Positions 52,779 to 63,101 of a stretch of 64,000 nucleotides of DNA are shown in pieces. Location of the stretch: positions 5,828,001-5,892,000 of the forward strand of contig NZ_CP015098.1 of assembly GCF_001611795.1 (NCBI RefSeq). Direction: 5' to 3'. Under the pieces are notes generated by a model that was given only the letters and a program-made list of their open reading frames with translations, had not been told where the DNA came from and searched no databases. Source of the DNA: Streptomyces qaidamensis. Lineage in GTDB: Bacteria; Actinomycetota; Actinomycetes; Streptomycetales; Streptomycetaceae. Positions within the stretch are counted from its first letter, which is position 1; every line of letters begins with the position of its first letter. Both the position numbers and the translations under genes were made by a program.

Positions 52779-54920
52779 ATGTCCCAGCACGGTGTCGGCC
52801 CGCGCGCGGTCACGCGCTCGGTCGCCTTCCTCACCGCAGGAGTGCTCGCGGTGCCCGCGCTCGCCGGATGCGGCTCCGAGGACCCCGCCGGCAAGCCGCT
52901 CGCCGCGCCGGACATCCAGTCCGCCCCACGCGACCGGATCGCCGACGGCGGCACCCTGCGCTGGGCCGTCGACTCCGTGCCCGACACGCTGAACACCTTC
53001 CAGTCGGACGCCGACGCCACCACCACCCGCGTCGCCCAGGCCGTCCTGCCGTCGATGTTCCGCATGGACGACTCCGGCCGCCCGGAGCGCAACCCCGACT
53101 ACCTGGAGTCCGCCGAGGTCGTCGACACCGAACCCAAGCAGGTCGTCCTGTACAAGCTCAGCCAGCAGGCCGTCTGGAGCGACGGCCGGGAGATCGGCGC
53201 CGCCGACTTCGCCGCCCAGTGGCGCGCCCTGTCCGGCAAGGACACCGCCTACTGGACCGCCCGCAACGCCGGCTACGACCGCATCCAGAAGATCGAGCGC
53301 GGCGACAGCGCCCTGGAGGTCCGGGTCACCTTCAGCCGCCCCTACGCCGACTGGCGCTCGCTGTTCTCGCCGCTGTACCCGAAGGACGTCATGGGCACCC
53401 CGGACTCCTTCAACGACGGAGCCCGCAAGAAGCTCAAGGTCACCGCCGGCCCCTTCACTGTGAAGAAGGCCGACCGCGAGGACGGCGAGATCACCCTCAC
53501 CCGCAACCCGCGCTGGTGGGGCGAGCCGGCCAGGCTCTCCGAGATCGTGCTGCGCACCGTCCCGCGCGACAAGCGGGCCGCGGAGCTGGCCGCCGGCACC
53601 CTCGACCTGGCCGAGATCGACCCCGCAGCGGCCCGCCGCATCACCGTCGCCGCCCGCCCCCACAGTTCCAGCAGTCCGCTGATGGGCCCGGACGCCGAGC
53701 GGTCCGCCGCCGACTCCCTGCACTCCTGGGCCGTCGCCAACGGCTCCGACGAGGACGCCGCCGACGAGGAGACCGTCGCCCGCAAGAAGCTGCGCCGGGC
53801 GGCCGTCAAGTACGCCCGGCAGCAGCGGGCCCTCAGCGGCTTCGAGGTCCGCAAGTCCCTGGAGCCCGCCTACACCCAGCTCGCCCTGAACGGCGCCGAG
53901 GGCCCGCTCACCGACGAACGCGTCCGCAGGGCCGTCGCCCGCGCCCTGGACCGCAAGGAACTCGCCCAGGCCGTCCTCAAGCCCCTCGGCCTGCCCGCCG
54001 TCCCGGTCGGCAGCCACCTCGCCCTGTCCGGCCAGGCCCACTACGCCGACAACAGCGGCGCCCTCGGCGGCCAGGACACCAAGGAGGCCCAGGCGCTGCT
54101 CGCGGACGCCGGGTGGGTACGCGGCGGCCCGGTCAAGGAGCAGAAGAAGGAGAAGGCGGCCGGGCCCGAGGGCGAACAGGCCGACGACACCGGCGAGGAC
54201 AACAAGGCCCAGCACGGCCCGGACCCGGCCGGTCACCTCGCCCAGGACGGCAAGCAGTACAAGCCGCACCAGGGCGGCGCCCCCGGCGCGTACGCCCCCC
54301 GGGGCACCGCCGCCCCGGCGAACCAGGAGGCCGCCCGGCTCGCCAAGAACGGCAAGGCGCTCACCCTCCGCTTCGTGCTCCCCTCCGGGCCCGGCTCCCA
54401 GACGCTGCGCACCGTCGCGGACCGCATCTCCCGCATGCTGGAGCGCGTCGGCATCGGCACGGAGATCTCCAAGGTCTCCGACGAGTCCTACTTCAAGGAC
54501 CACATCGCCTCCGGCCAGTACGACCTCGCCCTGTACTCCTGGCCCGCCACGGCGTACCCGGCCACCGACGCCCGCCCCGTCTTCGCCAAGCCCGTCCCGG
54601 CCGCCGACGGCTCGCTGAACGTCGAGCAGAACTACACACGCGTCGGCACCGACCAGGTCGACCAGCTCTTCGACGAGGCCGTGGCCACCCTCGACGAGGG
54701 CGAGTCCCGCTCCCTGATCCGCAAGGCCGACTCCCGCATCTGGGCGGCGGCCGGCTCGATCCCCCTCTTCCAGCGCCCCCAGCTCCTCGCGGCCCGCAAG
54801 AACCTCGTGAACGCCGGCGCCTTCGGCTTCGGCACACCGGTCTACGAGGACATGGGCTTCCTGAAGAAGGGCGCGAAGCCGGCGTCGGGCCCCTCGGCGA
54901 AGGGATCCGACGCCCGGTAG
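52779..54920 (+). CDS. Solute-binding lipoprotein (SBP_bac_5/OppA-like) without adjacent permease
   Basis: A 713-residue lipoprotein. The signal ends in the lipobox LAGC at about residues 28-31. The SBP_bac_5 fold is clear: GGTLRWAVDSVPDTLNTFQS, VYKLSQQAVWSDGREIGAAD, ADWRSLFSPLYPKDVMGTP, and TDERVRRAVARALDRKELAQ. Two low-complexity insertions are unusual: an acidic/basic patch at about residues 323-350 and a Lys/Glu/Gln/Pro-rich stretch at about 452-515, placed between the two lobes. No permease is adjacent; transporter genes start 3.5 kb downstream. ATG 52779 follows GGAGGT by nine bases. It may use permeases elsewhere or serve as a peptide sensor. Confidence 0.87.
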   Translation: MSQHGVGPRAVTRSVAFLTAGVLAVPALAGCGSEDPAGKPLAAPDIQSAPRDRIADGGTLRWAVDSVPDTLNTFQSDADATTTRVAQAVLPSMFRMDDSGRPERNPDYLESAEVVDTEPKQVVLYKLSQQAVWSDGREIGAADFAAQWRALSGKDTAYWTARNAGYDRIQKIERGDSALEVRVTFSRPYADWRSLFSPLYPKDVMGTPDSFNDGARKKLKVTAGPFTVKKADREDGEITLTRNPRWWGEPARLSEIVLRTVPRDKRAAELAAGTLDLAEIDPAAARRITVAARPHSSSSPLMGPDAERSAADSLHSWAVANGSDEDAADEETVARKKLRRAAVKYARQQRALSGFEVRKSLEPAYTQLALNGAEGPLTDERVRRAVARALDRKELAQAVLKPLGLPAVPVGSHLALSGQAHYADNSGALGGQDTKEAQALLADAGWVRGGPVKEQKKEKAAGPEGEQADDTGEDNKAQHGPDPAGHLAQDGKQYKPHQGGAPGAYAPRGTAAPANQEAARLAKNGKALTLRFVLPSGPGSQTLRTVADRISRMLERVGIGTEISKVSDESYFKDHIASGQYDLALYSWPATAYPATDARPVFAKPVPAADGSLNVEQNYTRVGTDQVDQLFDEAVATLDEGESRSLIRKADSRIWAAAGSIPLFQRPQLLAARKNLVNAGAFGFGTPVYEDMGFLKKGAKPASGPSAKGSDAR

Positions 54921-55036
54921 CTCTGGGTACGCTCAAACGCCTTGCCGTCCCCGCCCGGCGTCCGCACCATGAGATCAGCAGCGATCATGGTCTGGGCGCC
55001 GGGCGGCGTCCGCACACGGGGGACGGGAGCCGGCGG

Positions 55037-55660
55037 ATGCGCGGCATGGTGGGGCGGGCCTGCACGGCCGGGCTGGTCACGGGGGTACTGGTGACGGGGC
55101 TGACGGCCTGTACGGGGGCGGGTGACGACGGGGACGGCAAGGCCGTGGCCTGCGCGGACGGTGCGTACGCCTGGTCGGGCGTCCGGCGCGAGGAGCGGCT
55201 GACCGAGCTGTCCGACCCGATCATGTTCAAGAAGAAGACCAGCACCTACACCTCCCGCCTCAAGCCCCTCGACGACACGGTGAACCGACCCTCGGTGACC
55301 GGTACACCCGACGGCGTCGGCGCGGCAGGGGTGATCAAGGCTCTGGGCAAGCACCTGAAGGCCGAGGAACCGCTCGCGGGCCCGTCCGAGACGGAGGTCC
55401 CGGAGCAAGGCCACTACTTCGAGGTGGCGACCGGCGACCTCAAGGGCGCGTACTACTCCTGGGGCTACACCAAGCTGGTCACGGCCGACTTCACGTACAC
55501 CTGCGGAGACAGCGAGCCCGTCAAGGGGCACGTGCGGACCTGGGAGGGCACCGGCAGTGGCTTCATGCCCTGTTCCGAGCCGCCCGAAGGCGTGGCAGGC
55601 CGTGCGGCGGCCGGTGAACTGTGCCCTGCGGACTCCCGTGCCGCGAGGGCGGCGGACTGA
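55037..55660 (+). CDS. Small exported lipoprotein, function unknown
   Basis: A 207-residue protein. Signal peptide MRGMVGRACTAGLVTGVLVT with lipobox GLTAC (cysteine at about residue 25). The mature part (VRREERLTELSDPIMFKKKT, DVATGDLK-like FEVATGDLKGAYYSWGYTKL, VTADFTYTCGDSEPVKGHVR) is a compact domain with paired cysteines, typical of streptomycete surface proteins. No family assigned. ATG 55037 has GGGAG six bases upstream. It lies 116 bp after the solute-binding gene and 221 bp before typA. Confidence 0.7.
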   Translation: MRGMVGRACTAGLVTGVLVTGLTACTGAGDDGDGKAVACADGAYAWSGVRREERLTELSDPIMFKKKTSTYTSRLKPLDDTVNRPSVTGTPDGVGAAGVIKALGKHLKAEEPLAGPSETEVPEQGHYFEVATGDLKGAYYSWGYTKLVTADFTYTCGDSEPVKGHVRTWEGTGSGFMPCSEPPEGVAGRAAAGELCPADSRAARAAD

Positions 55661-55881
55661 GCCGAGCCGTCCCCGAGCGGCCCCAGTGCCCCGCCCGGGC
55701 CGCCGGGTGCCGTGAAGGATGCCCTGGAACCCTCGCCACCTGCGTATACGTCTCCCGGCACACCCCATCGGCAGCGCACCCGTACCATGGGGTGAGGCCG
55801 TGGCACGTTCAGCCCGGCAGGGCCCGCGCACCGCAGACGTCCGCGCAGGGCATTCCTCACACTCCGGGAGTACGCCTTCTT

Positions 55882-57789
<1,908 letters not shown>

Positions 57790-57809
57790 CGCCTGCCGCA
57801 GTACGACAG

Positions 57810-57843
57810 CACCGGGCACTCCGCGTGAGCGGGGTGCCCGGTG
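57810..57843 (+). terminator. Terminator after typA
   Basis: A 15-bp stem (57810-57824 with 57829-57843, one G-T pair) and a 4-nt loop, 20 bp after the typA stop. The arms read caccgggcactccgc and gcggggtgcccggtg. It separates typA from the peptide-transport operon. Confidence 0.8.
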
Positions 57844-58399
57844 CCGTTGTCTGAAGGGGAGGTGGCGCACAGGCAGGGGGTAGGGAAAACCCTCGACTTG
57901 CCGGTGACAGCCGTCAGGGGCGGTCTTCTCCCACTACCCTGCTGCGGAAGTGCCCTGCCTCCCCGGTTCCGGGGAACGCACAACGGCCTTGCCGCACAAG
58001 CCCCTTGAGCGCGCGACAGACTCCGGTGGAACCCTGCACGGGACCCACGGTACGTCGCAAGCGGTTTTCTCACTCTCGCGTCCGGAATGCGGACAGTCGT
58101 TACCGATAGATGTGTAACAAGTCCGTTTCGCAGGGATCTCTCACCAAACCCTTTGTCCGGATTTTGGAAGATGTATACGCGAGCTGTGATCGAACCGAGA
58201 CCTCGTGGGTGTGGTTCGGCCCTGGCGTTTGGCAGATAGTTAGGCGCGTAGAGCTCGGATGTACGGGTCAGTAGCCGACAGCGGCGCGACTCACGAGCGC
58301 GGGGGCACTCGACGAATTCCGGCACCGGCGACGGGCGGGGGCCGTGATGTGTCGTGTGCTCCCTTCGCGGTGAACCAATGACTTCTTTAGGAGGAACCC
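57844..58399. promoter_or_regulatory. Long leader/promoter region of the peptide-transport operon
   Basis: This 556-bp region has no gene; reading frames in it are short and without family resemblance. Its lower GC content between about 58060 and 58260 suggests promoters. TTGTCC at about 58153 and TACGCG at about 58176, 17 bp apart, form a plausible -35/-10 pair, which would give a leader of over 200 nt. I could not find a known riboswitch or a clear operator in it. Confidence 0.45.
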
Positions 58400-60013
58400 A
58401 TGCGCGGTGCCAAGAGCGCCAAGTGGGTCGCGGGGGCGATTGTCGTCGCCCTGGCCGCCACCGCCTGCGGCGGCAACGGTGATGGTGAGGGTGAGAGCAA
58501 GGGTTCCGGGCCTGCCGGCTACGTCTCGATCGACGTCGGCGAGCCCCAGAAGCCGCTGATCCCGGCTGACACCAACGAGTCCAACGGCTCGTACGTCATC
58601 CAGTCCCTCTTCACTCAGCTGCTGGACTTCGACGCCAAGGGCAATGTCGTCTACACGAACGCGGAGTCGGTCACCACCGACGACTCCAAGACGTGGACGG
58701 TCAAGCTCAAGAAGGGCTGGAAGTTCCACAACGGCGAAGAAGTCACCTCCAAGTCGTACATCGACGCTTGGAACTGGTACGCCAACATCAAGAACAACCA
58801 GCAGAACTCCTTCTGGTTCCAGGACATCAAGGGCTACGACGATGTCCACCCGGAGAAGGGTGACCCGAAGGCCGAGACCATGTCCGGTCTGAAGGCCGTG
58901 GACGACCACACCTTCACCATCGAGCTGAAGTACACGATGCCGTACTTCAACTACAAGCTCGGCTACACCACGTGGGCCCCGCTGCCCAAGGTCTTCTACG
59001 ACGACCCGAAGGCCTTCGGCCAGAAGCCGGTCGGCAACGGTCCCTACAAGTTCGAGAAGTGGGACCACAAGAAGCTCATCCAGGTCAAGGCCTGGGACGA
59101 GTACCAGGGCCCGAACAAGGCGAAGAACAAGGGCGTCCAGTTCAAGGCGTACACGACGCTCGAGGCCGCCTACAAGGACGTCGTCTCCGGCAACCTGGAC
59201 ATGATCCGCCAGGTCGGCCCGACGGACCTGCCGAAGTACAAGCAGGACCTCGGCGACGGCGCCATCGAGCAGCCGTACGCGGCCATCCAGACGCTGACCC
59301 CGGCGTTCTACTCCAAGACCTTCAAGGACATCGACCCGAAGGTCCTGCAGGGTCTGTCGATGGCGATCGACCGTGACACGATCACCAAGACGGTTCTGAA
59401 CAACACCCGGACCCCGGCGAAGTCCTTCACGCCGCCCGGTGTCAAGGGCAACCAGAACCTGGACACCGACGTGTTCACGTACAACCCGGAGAAGGCCAAG
59501 AAGCTCATCCAGGAGGGTGGCGGCGTCCCGGGCAACAAGTTCACCATCCAGTACAACACCGACGGTGGCCACAAGGAGTGGGTGACCGCGGTCTGCGGGT
59601 CCATCCGCAAGGCCACCGGCGTCGACTGCGCCGGCGACCCCAAGCCGGACTTCGCCACGGACCTCGAGGCCCGTGACAACGACCAGGTGAAGGGCATGTA
59701 CCGCGGTGGCTGGGTCGCCGACTACCCGGTCAACGCCAACTTCATGAAGGAGCTGTACCACACCACCGCCGAGGCCAACAACGGCAAGTTCTCCAACAAG
59801 GAGATCGACGGGCTGATGGACAAGGCCGACAAGGCCAAGTCCCTCGACGAGTCGGTGAAGGCCTTCCAGGAGGTCGAGAAGAAGCTGGTCGACCACATGC
59901 CGGCCATCCCGCTCTGGTACTACCGCATCAACGGCGGCCACGGTAAGAACGTCGACAACGTCAACGTCGACTTCCACGGTGACCTCGAAGTGTGGGCCGT
60001 CACCACCAAGTAA
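58400..60013 (+). CDS. Peptide-binding lipoprotein of an oligopeptide ABC transporter (OppA/DppA type)
   Basis: A 537-residue solute-binding lipoprotein. The lipobox is ALAATAC with the cysteine at about residue 27. SBP_bac_5 motifs: NGSYVIQSLFTQLLDFDAKG, DDSKTWTVKLKKGWKFHNGE, RQVGPTDLPKYKQDLGDGAI, PKVLQGLSMAIDRDTITKT. ATG 58400 has AGGAGG. It starts an operon with two permeases and two ATPases in the standard A-B-C-D-F order. It lies next to typA; in S. coelicolor the bldK operon and another peptide operon (SCO5117-5121) occupy this neighbourhood, and I cannot tell which of the two this is. The hairpin after it should keep its mRNA more abundant than that of the permeases. Confidence 0.92.
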   Translation: MRGAKSAKWVAGAIVVALAATACGGNGDGEGESKGSGPAGYVSIDVGEPQKPLIPADTNESNGSYVIQSLFTQLLDFDAKGNVVYTNAESVTTDDSKTWTVKLKKGWKFHNGEEVTSKSYIDAWNWYANIKNNQQNSFWFQDIKGYDDVHPEKGDPKAETMSGLKAVDDHTFTIELKYTMPYFNYKLGYTTWAPLPKVFYDDPKAFGQKPVGNGPYKFEKWDHKKLIQVKAWDEYQGPNKAKNKGVQFKAYTTLEAAYKDVVSGNLDMIRQVGPTDLPKYKQDLGDGAIEQPYAAIQTLTPAFYSKTFKDIDPKVLQGLSMAIDRDTITKTVLNNTRTPAKSFTPPGVKGNQNLDTDVFTYNPEKAKKLIQEGGGVPGNKFTIQYNTDGGHKEWVTAVCGSIRKATGVDCAGDPKPDFATDLEARDNDQVKGMYRGGWVADYPVNANFMKELYHTTAEANNGKFSNKEIDGLMDKADKAKSLDESVKAFQEVEKKLVDHMPAIPLWYYRINGGHGKNVDNVNVDFHGDLEVWAVTTK

Positions 60014-60049
60014 GAGGAGCCCTCCGGGCTTTTCCCACTCGGCCGTAAG

Positions 60050-60076
60050 CCCACCGCCGATTCAGGCGGCGGTGGG
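60050..60076 (+). terminator. Hairpin after the binding-protein gene (processing or partial terminator)
   Basis: cccaccgcc (60050-60058) and ggcggtggg (60068-60076) pair over nine bases with a 9-nt loop. It lies 36 bp after the binding-protein stop and 70 bp before the permease gene. Such elements raise the ratio of binding protein to membrane components. Confidence 0.65.
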
Positions 60077-60146
60077 AGGTGCGTGGGGCCGTCTCGTCAT
60101 CGGGAGGCGGCCCCCGCACCTGCGTTAACCCCTCACGGAGGCACCT

Positions 60147-61076
60147 ATGGGGCGCTATGTCGCACGACGACTGCTCCAGATGATCCCGGTGTTCATCGGG
60201 TCAACCCTGCTCATCTTCTGCATGATGTACGCCCTGCCCGGCGACCCCGTCCGGGCGATGATGGGGGATCAGGCGTACGACCCGACGGTGGTCGCGAGCA
60301 TCAAGAAGGAACTCGGCCTCGACCAGCCGCTCCTTCAGCAGTATGCGAACTACATGGCCGGGCTGTTCCAGGGCGACTTCGGTACTCAGATCGCCAGCCA
60401 GCGGCCCATCGCGGACGTCATCGCCGACGCGTTCCCGGTGACGATCAGACTGACGCTCTTCGCCTTCACCTTCGTCACGCTCGTGGGCATCGGCCTCGGT
60501 GTCGTCGCCGGTCTGCGCCCCGACACGCTGCAGGACCGCGGACTGCTGACGTTGACGCTGTTCCTCGTCTCGATGCCGTCCTTCGTGCTGGGATTCCTGC
60601 TGCAGTACCAGTTCGCGTTCAAGTGGCAGGTCACCACGCCCACCGTGACCGACTCGACGGACTTCTCCCAGCTCGCGCTTCCCGCCATCGTGCTGGCGTC
60701 CCTCTCACTCGCCTACGTCGCCCGGCTGACCCGCACGTCGATCGCGGAGAACCTGCGGTCCGACTACATGCGCACCGCCGTGGCCAAGGGCCTGCCGCGC
60801 CGCCGTGTCATCGGCGTCCACCTGATGCGCAACTCGCTGATTCCCGTGGTCACCTTCCTCGGCATCGAGATCGGCAGCCTGATGACCGGCGCCATCGTGA
60901 CCGAGGGCATCTTCAACGTGCGGGGTATCGGCCTCGAGATCTACGAGGCGCTCACCCGGCGTGAAGGCGCCACGGTCGTGGGTATCGCCTCGCTGATGGT
61001 GCTCATCTACCTCGCCGCCAGCCTGATCGTCGACCTGCTTTACGCGGTCCTGGACCCGAGGATCCGGTATGCCTGA
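60147..61076 (+). CDS. Oligopeptide ABC transporter permease (DppB/OppB type)
   Basis: A 309-residue membrane protein with six helices. It starts RYVARRLLQMIPVFIGSTLL, the typical first helix, and has the BPD_transp_1 EAA-like loop YMRTAVAKGLPRRRVIGVHL. A periplasmic segment (residues about 40-90) with GDPVRAMMGDQA is characteristic of DppB. GGAGGC precedes ATG 60147. The stop overlaps the next permease start by 8 bp. It makes the translocation channel with the next gene product. Confidence 0.93.
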   Translation: MGRYVARRLLQMIPVFIGSTLLIFCMMYALPGDPVRAMMGDQAYDPTVVASIKKELGLDQPLLQQYANYMAGLFQGDFGTQIASQRPIADVIADAFPVTIRLTLFAFTFVTLVGIGLGVVAGLRPDTLQDRGLLTLTLFLVSMPSFVLGFLLQYQFAFKWQVTTPTVTDSTDFSQLALPAIVLASLSLAYVARLTRTSIAENLRSDYMRTAVAKGLPRRRVIGVHLMRNSLIPVVTFLGIEIGSLMTGAIVTEGIFNVRGIGLEIYEALTRREGATVVGIASLMVLIYLAASLIVDLLYAVLDPRIRYA

Positions 61077-62031
61077 CAAGACCATCGAGAAGAGGGTCGA
61101 CGCCCTTCCCGGGGACACCGCGAGCACTGCCGGCGTCGTCGTGACCGATTCCGGTCCGGCTCCCGACAAGGCGCGCAGCCTGTGGTCCGACGCCTGGCAC
61201 GACCTGCGGCGCAACCCGCTGTTCCTGGTATCGGCCGTGCTGATCGTGTTCCTGCTCGTGATGTCGCTCTGGCCGGGCCTGTTCACCAGCGCCTCGCCGC
61301 GCGACGCCGACCTGGCCAAGCACTACCTGGGCAAGCCGAACTGGGGCCACTTCTTCGCCCCGGACTGGCTCGGCTACGACGTCCAGGGCCGCTCGATCTA
61401 CGCCCGTGTCGTCCACGGTGCCCGCGCCTCGATCACCGTGGGTGTGGGTGTCACCGTCGCCGTCACCATTCTCGGCACGGTCATCGGCATGATCGCCGGC
61501 TACTTCGGCGGCTGGACCGACACCCTGCTCTCGCGGATGACCGACATCTTCCTCGGCATCCCGTTCCTGCTCGGCGCCCTGGTGGTGCTCAACTCCTTCG
61601 AGGAGCGCACCGTCTGGGTCGTCATCATGGCCCTGGCCTTCCTCGGCTGGACCCAGATCGCCCGAGTCGCCCGCGGTGCCGTGATCACCATCAAGCAGGC
61701 GGACTACGTGGTGGCCGCCAGGGCACTCGGTGCCTCGACGTCCCGGATCCTGTTCCGGCACATCCTGCCCAACGCGCTCGCGCCCATCATCGTCGTGGCG
61801 ACCATCGCACTCGGCGGCTACATCGCGGCCGAAGCGACCCTGTCCTTCCTGGGCGTGGGTCTCGGTGACACGGCCGTGTCCTGGGGCGGCGACGTGGCGC
61901 GTGGACGTGAGCAGCTCCGTATCGCCCCCCACACCCTGATCATCCCCTCGGTGATGGTCTCGATCACGGTGCTCTCGTTCCTGATGTTCGGCGATGCGGT
62001 ACGCAACGCCCTCGACCCCAAGCTGCGCTGA
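61069..62031 (+). CDS. Oligopeptide ABC transporter permease (DppC/OppC type)
   Basis: A 320-residue membrane protein. A hydrophilic N-terminus with SLWSDAWHDLRRNPLFLVSA matches the OppC N-terminal domain. The EAA loop is QADYVVAARALGASTSRILF then RHILPNALAPII. Near the end FLGVGLGDTAVSWGGDVARG and LMFGDAVRNALDPKLR are family strings. ATG 61069 overlaps the preceding gene by 8 bp, so the two permeases are made in equal amounts. Confidence 0.93.
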   Translation: MPDKTIEKRVDALPGDTASTAGVVVTDSGPAPDKARSLWSDAWHDLRRNPLFLVSAVLIVFLLVMSLWPGLFTSASPRDADLAKHYLGKPNWGHFFAPDWLGYDVQGRSIYARVVHGARASITVGVGVTVAVTILGTVIGMIAGYFGGWTDTLLSRMTDIFLGIPFLLGALVVLNSFEERTVWVVIMALAFLGWTQIARVARGAVITIKQADYVVAARALGASTSRILFRHILPNALAPIIVVATIALGGYIAAEATLSFLGVGLGDTAVSWGGDVARGREQLRIAPHTLIIPSVMVSITVLSFLMFGDAVRNALDPKLR

Positions 62032-62042
62032 GGGAGGCGTAC

Positions 62043-63101
62043 GTGACCATCATCGATGAAACGGCCGAGAGCCCCTCGGCCGACGGCTCGCAGGGCGCGG
62101 GCCGCCCGCTGCTCGAAGTCCGTGACCTGCACGTGGAGTTCCGCACCCGCGACGGAGTCGCCAAGGCCGTCAACGGCGTCAACTACTCCGTCGCCGCGGG
62201 TGAGACGCTCGCCGTGCTCGGCGAGTCCGGCTCCGGCAAGTCCGTCACCGCCCAGGCCATCATGGGCATCCTCGACATGCCGCCCGGCAGCATCCCCAAG
62301 GGAGAGATCCTCTTCCGCGGCCAGGACATGCTGAAGATGTCCGGCGAAGAGCGCCGGAAGATCCGCGGCAACAAGATCGCGATGATCTTCCAGGACGCGC
62401 TCTCCTCGTTGAACCCGGTGCTCTCGGTGGGCTACCAGCTCGGCGAGATGTTCCGCGTGCACCAGGGCATGTCCAAGAAGGACGCCAAGGCCAAGGCGAT
62501 CGAGCTGATGGACCGGGTGAAGATCCCGGCCGCGAAGGAGCGCGTCGGGGACTACCCGCACCAGTTCTCCGGCGGTATGCGCCAGCGCATCATGATCGCC
62601 ATGGCGCTCGCGCTGGAGCCGGACCTGATCATCGCCGACGAGCCGACCACGGCCCTCGACGTGACGGTCCAGGCCCAGGTGATGGACCTGCTCGCGGAGC
62701 TGCAGCGCGAGTACAACATGGGTCTGATCCTGATCACCCACGACCTCGGCGTGGTCGCCGACGTCGCGGACAAGATCGCGGTGATGTACGCAGGGCGCAT
62801 CGTCGAGCACGCCCCGGTGCACGAGCTGTACAAGCGGCCCGCGCACCCGTACACCAAGGGTCTGCTGCACTCGATCCCGCGCCTGGACCAGAAGGGCCAG
62901 GAGCTGTACGCGATCAAGGGCCTGCCGCCCAACCTGACGCGTATCCCGTCCGGCTGCGCCTTCAACCCGCGGTGCCCGCAGGCGCAGGACATCTGCCGTA
63001 CGGACATCCCGCCGCTGCACCCCGTCACCGAGCGGGACGGCGGCGAGCTGACCGGCCGCGGCAGCGCGTGCCACTTCTGGAAGGAGACGATCCATGGCTG
63101 A
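62043..63101 (+). CDS. Oligopeptide ABC transporter ATPase (DppD/OppD type)
   Basis: A 352-residue ATPase. Walker A GESGSGKS is at residues 60-67, the Q loop IAMIFQDALSSLNP, signature FSGGMRQRIMIAMAL, Walker B LIIADEPTTALD and the switch His in ILITHDLGVVADVAD. The C-terminal oligopeptide-specific domain has the cysteine string GCAFNPRCPQAQDICRTDIP, which binds an iron-sulfur cluster in some relatives. GTG 62043 follows GGGAGGC. It overlaps the next ATPase gene by 8 bp. Confidence 0.94.
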   Translation: MTIIDETAESPSADGSQGAGRPLLEVRDLHVEFRTRDGVAKAVNGVNYSVAAGETLAVLGESGSGKSVTAQAIMGILDMPPGSIPKGEILFRGQDMLKMSGEERRKIRGNKIAMIFQDALSSLNPVLSVGYQLGEMFRVHQGMSKKDAKAKAIELMDRVKIPAAKERVGDYPHQFSGGMRQRIMIAMALALEPDLIIADEPTTALDVTVQAQVMDLLAELQREYNMGLILITHDLGVVADVADKIAVMYAGRIVEHAPVHELYKRPAHPYTKGLLHSIPRLDQKGQELYAIKGLPPNLTRIPSGCAFNPRCPQAQDICRTDIPPLHPVTERDGGELTGRGSACHFWKETIHG

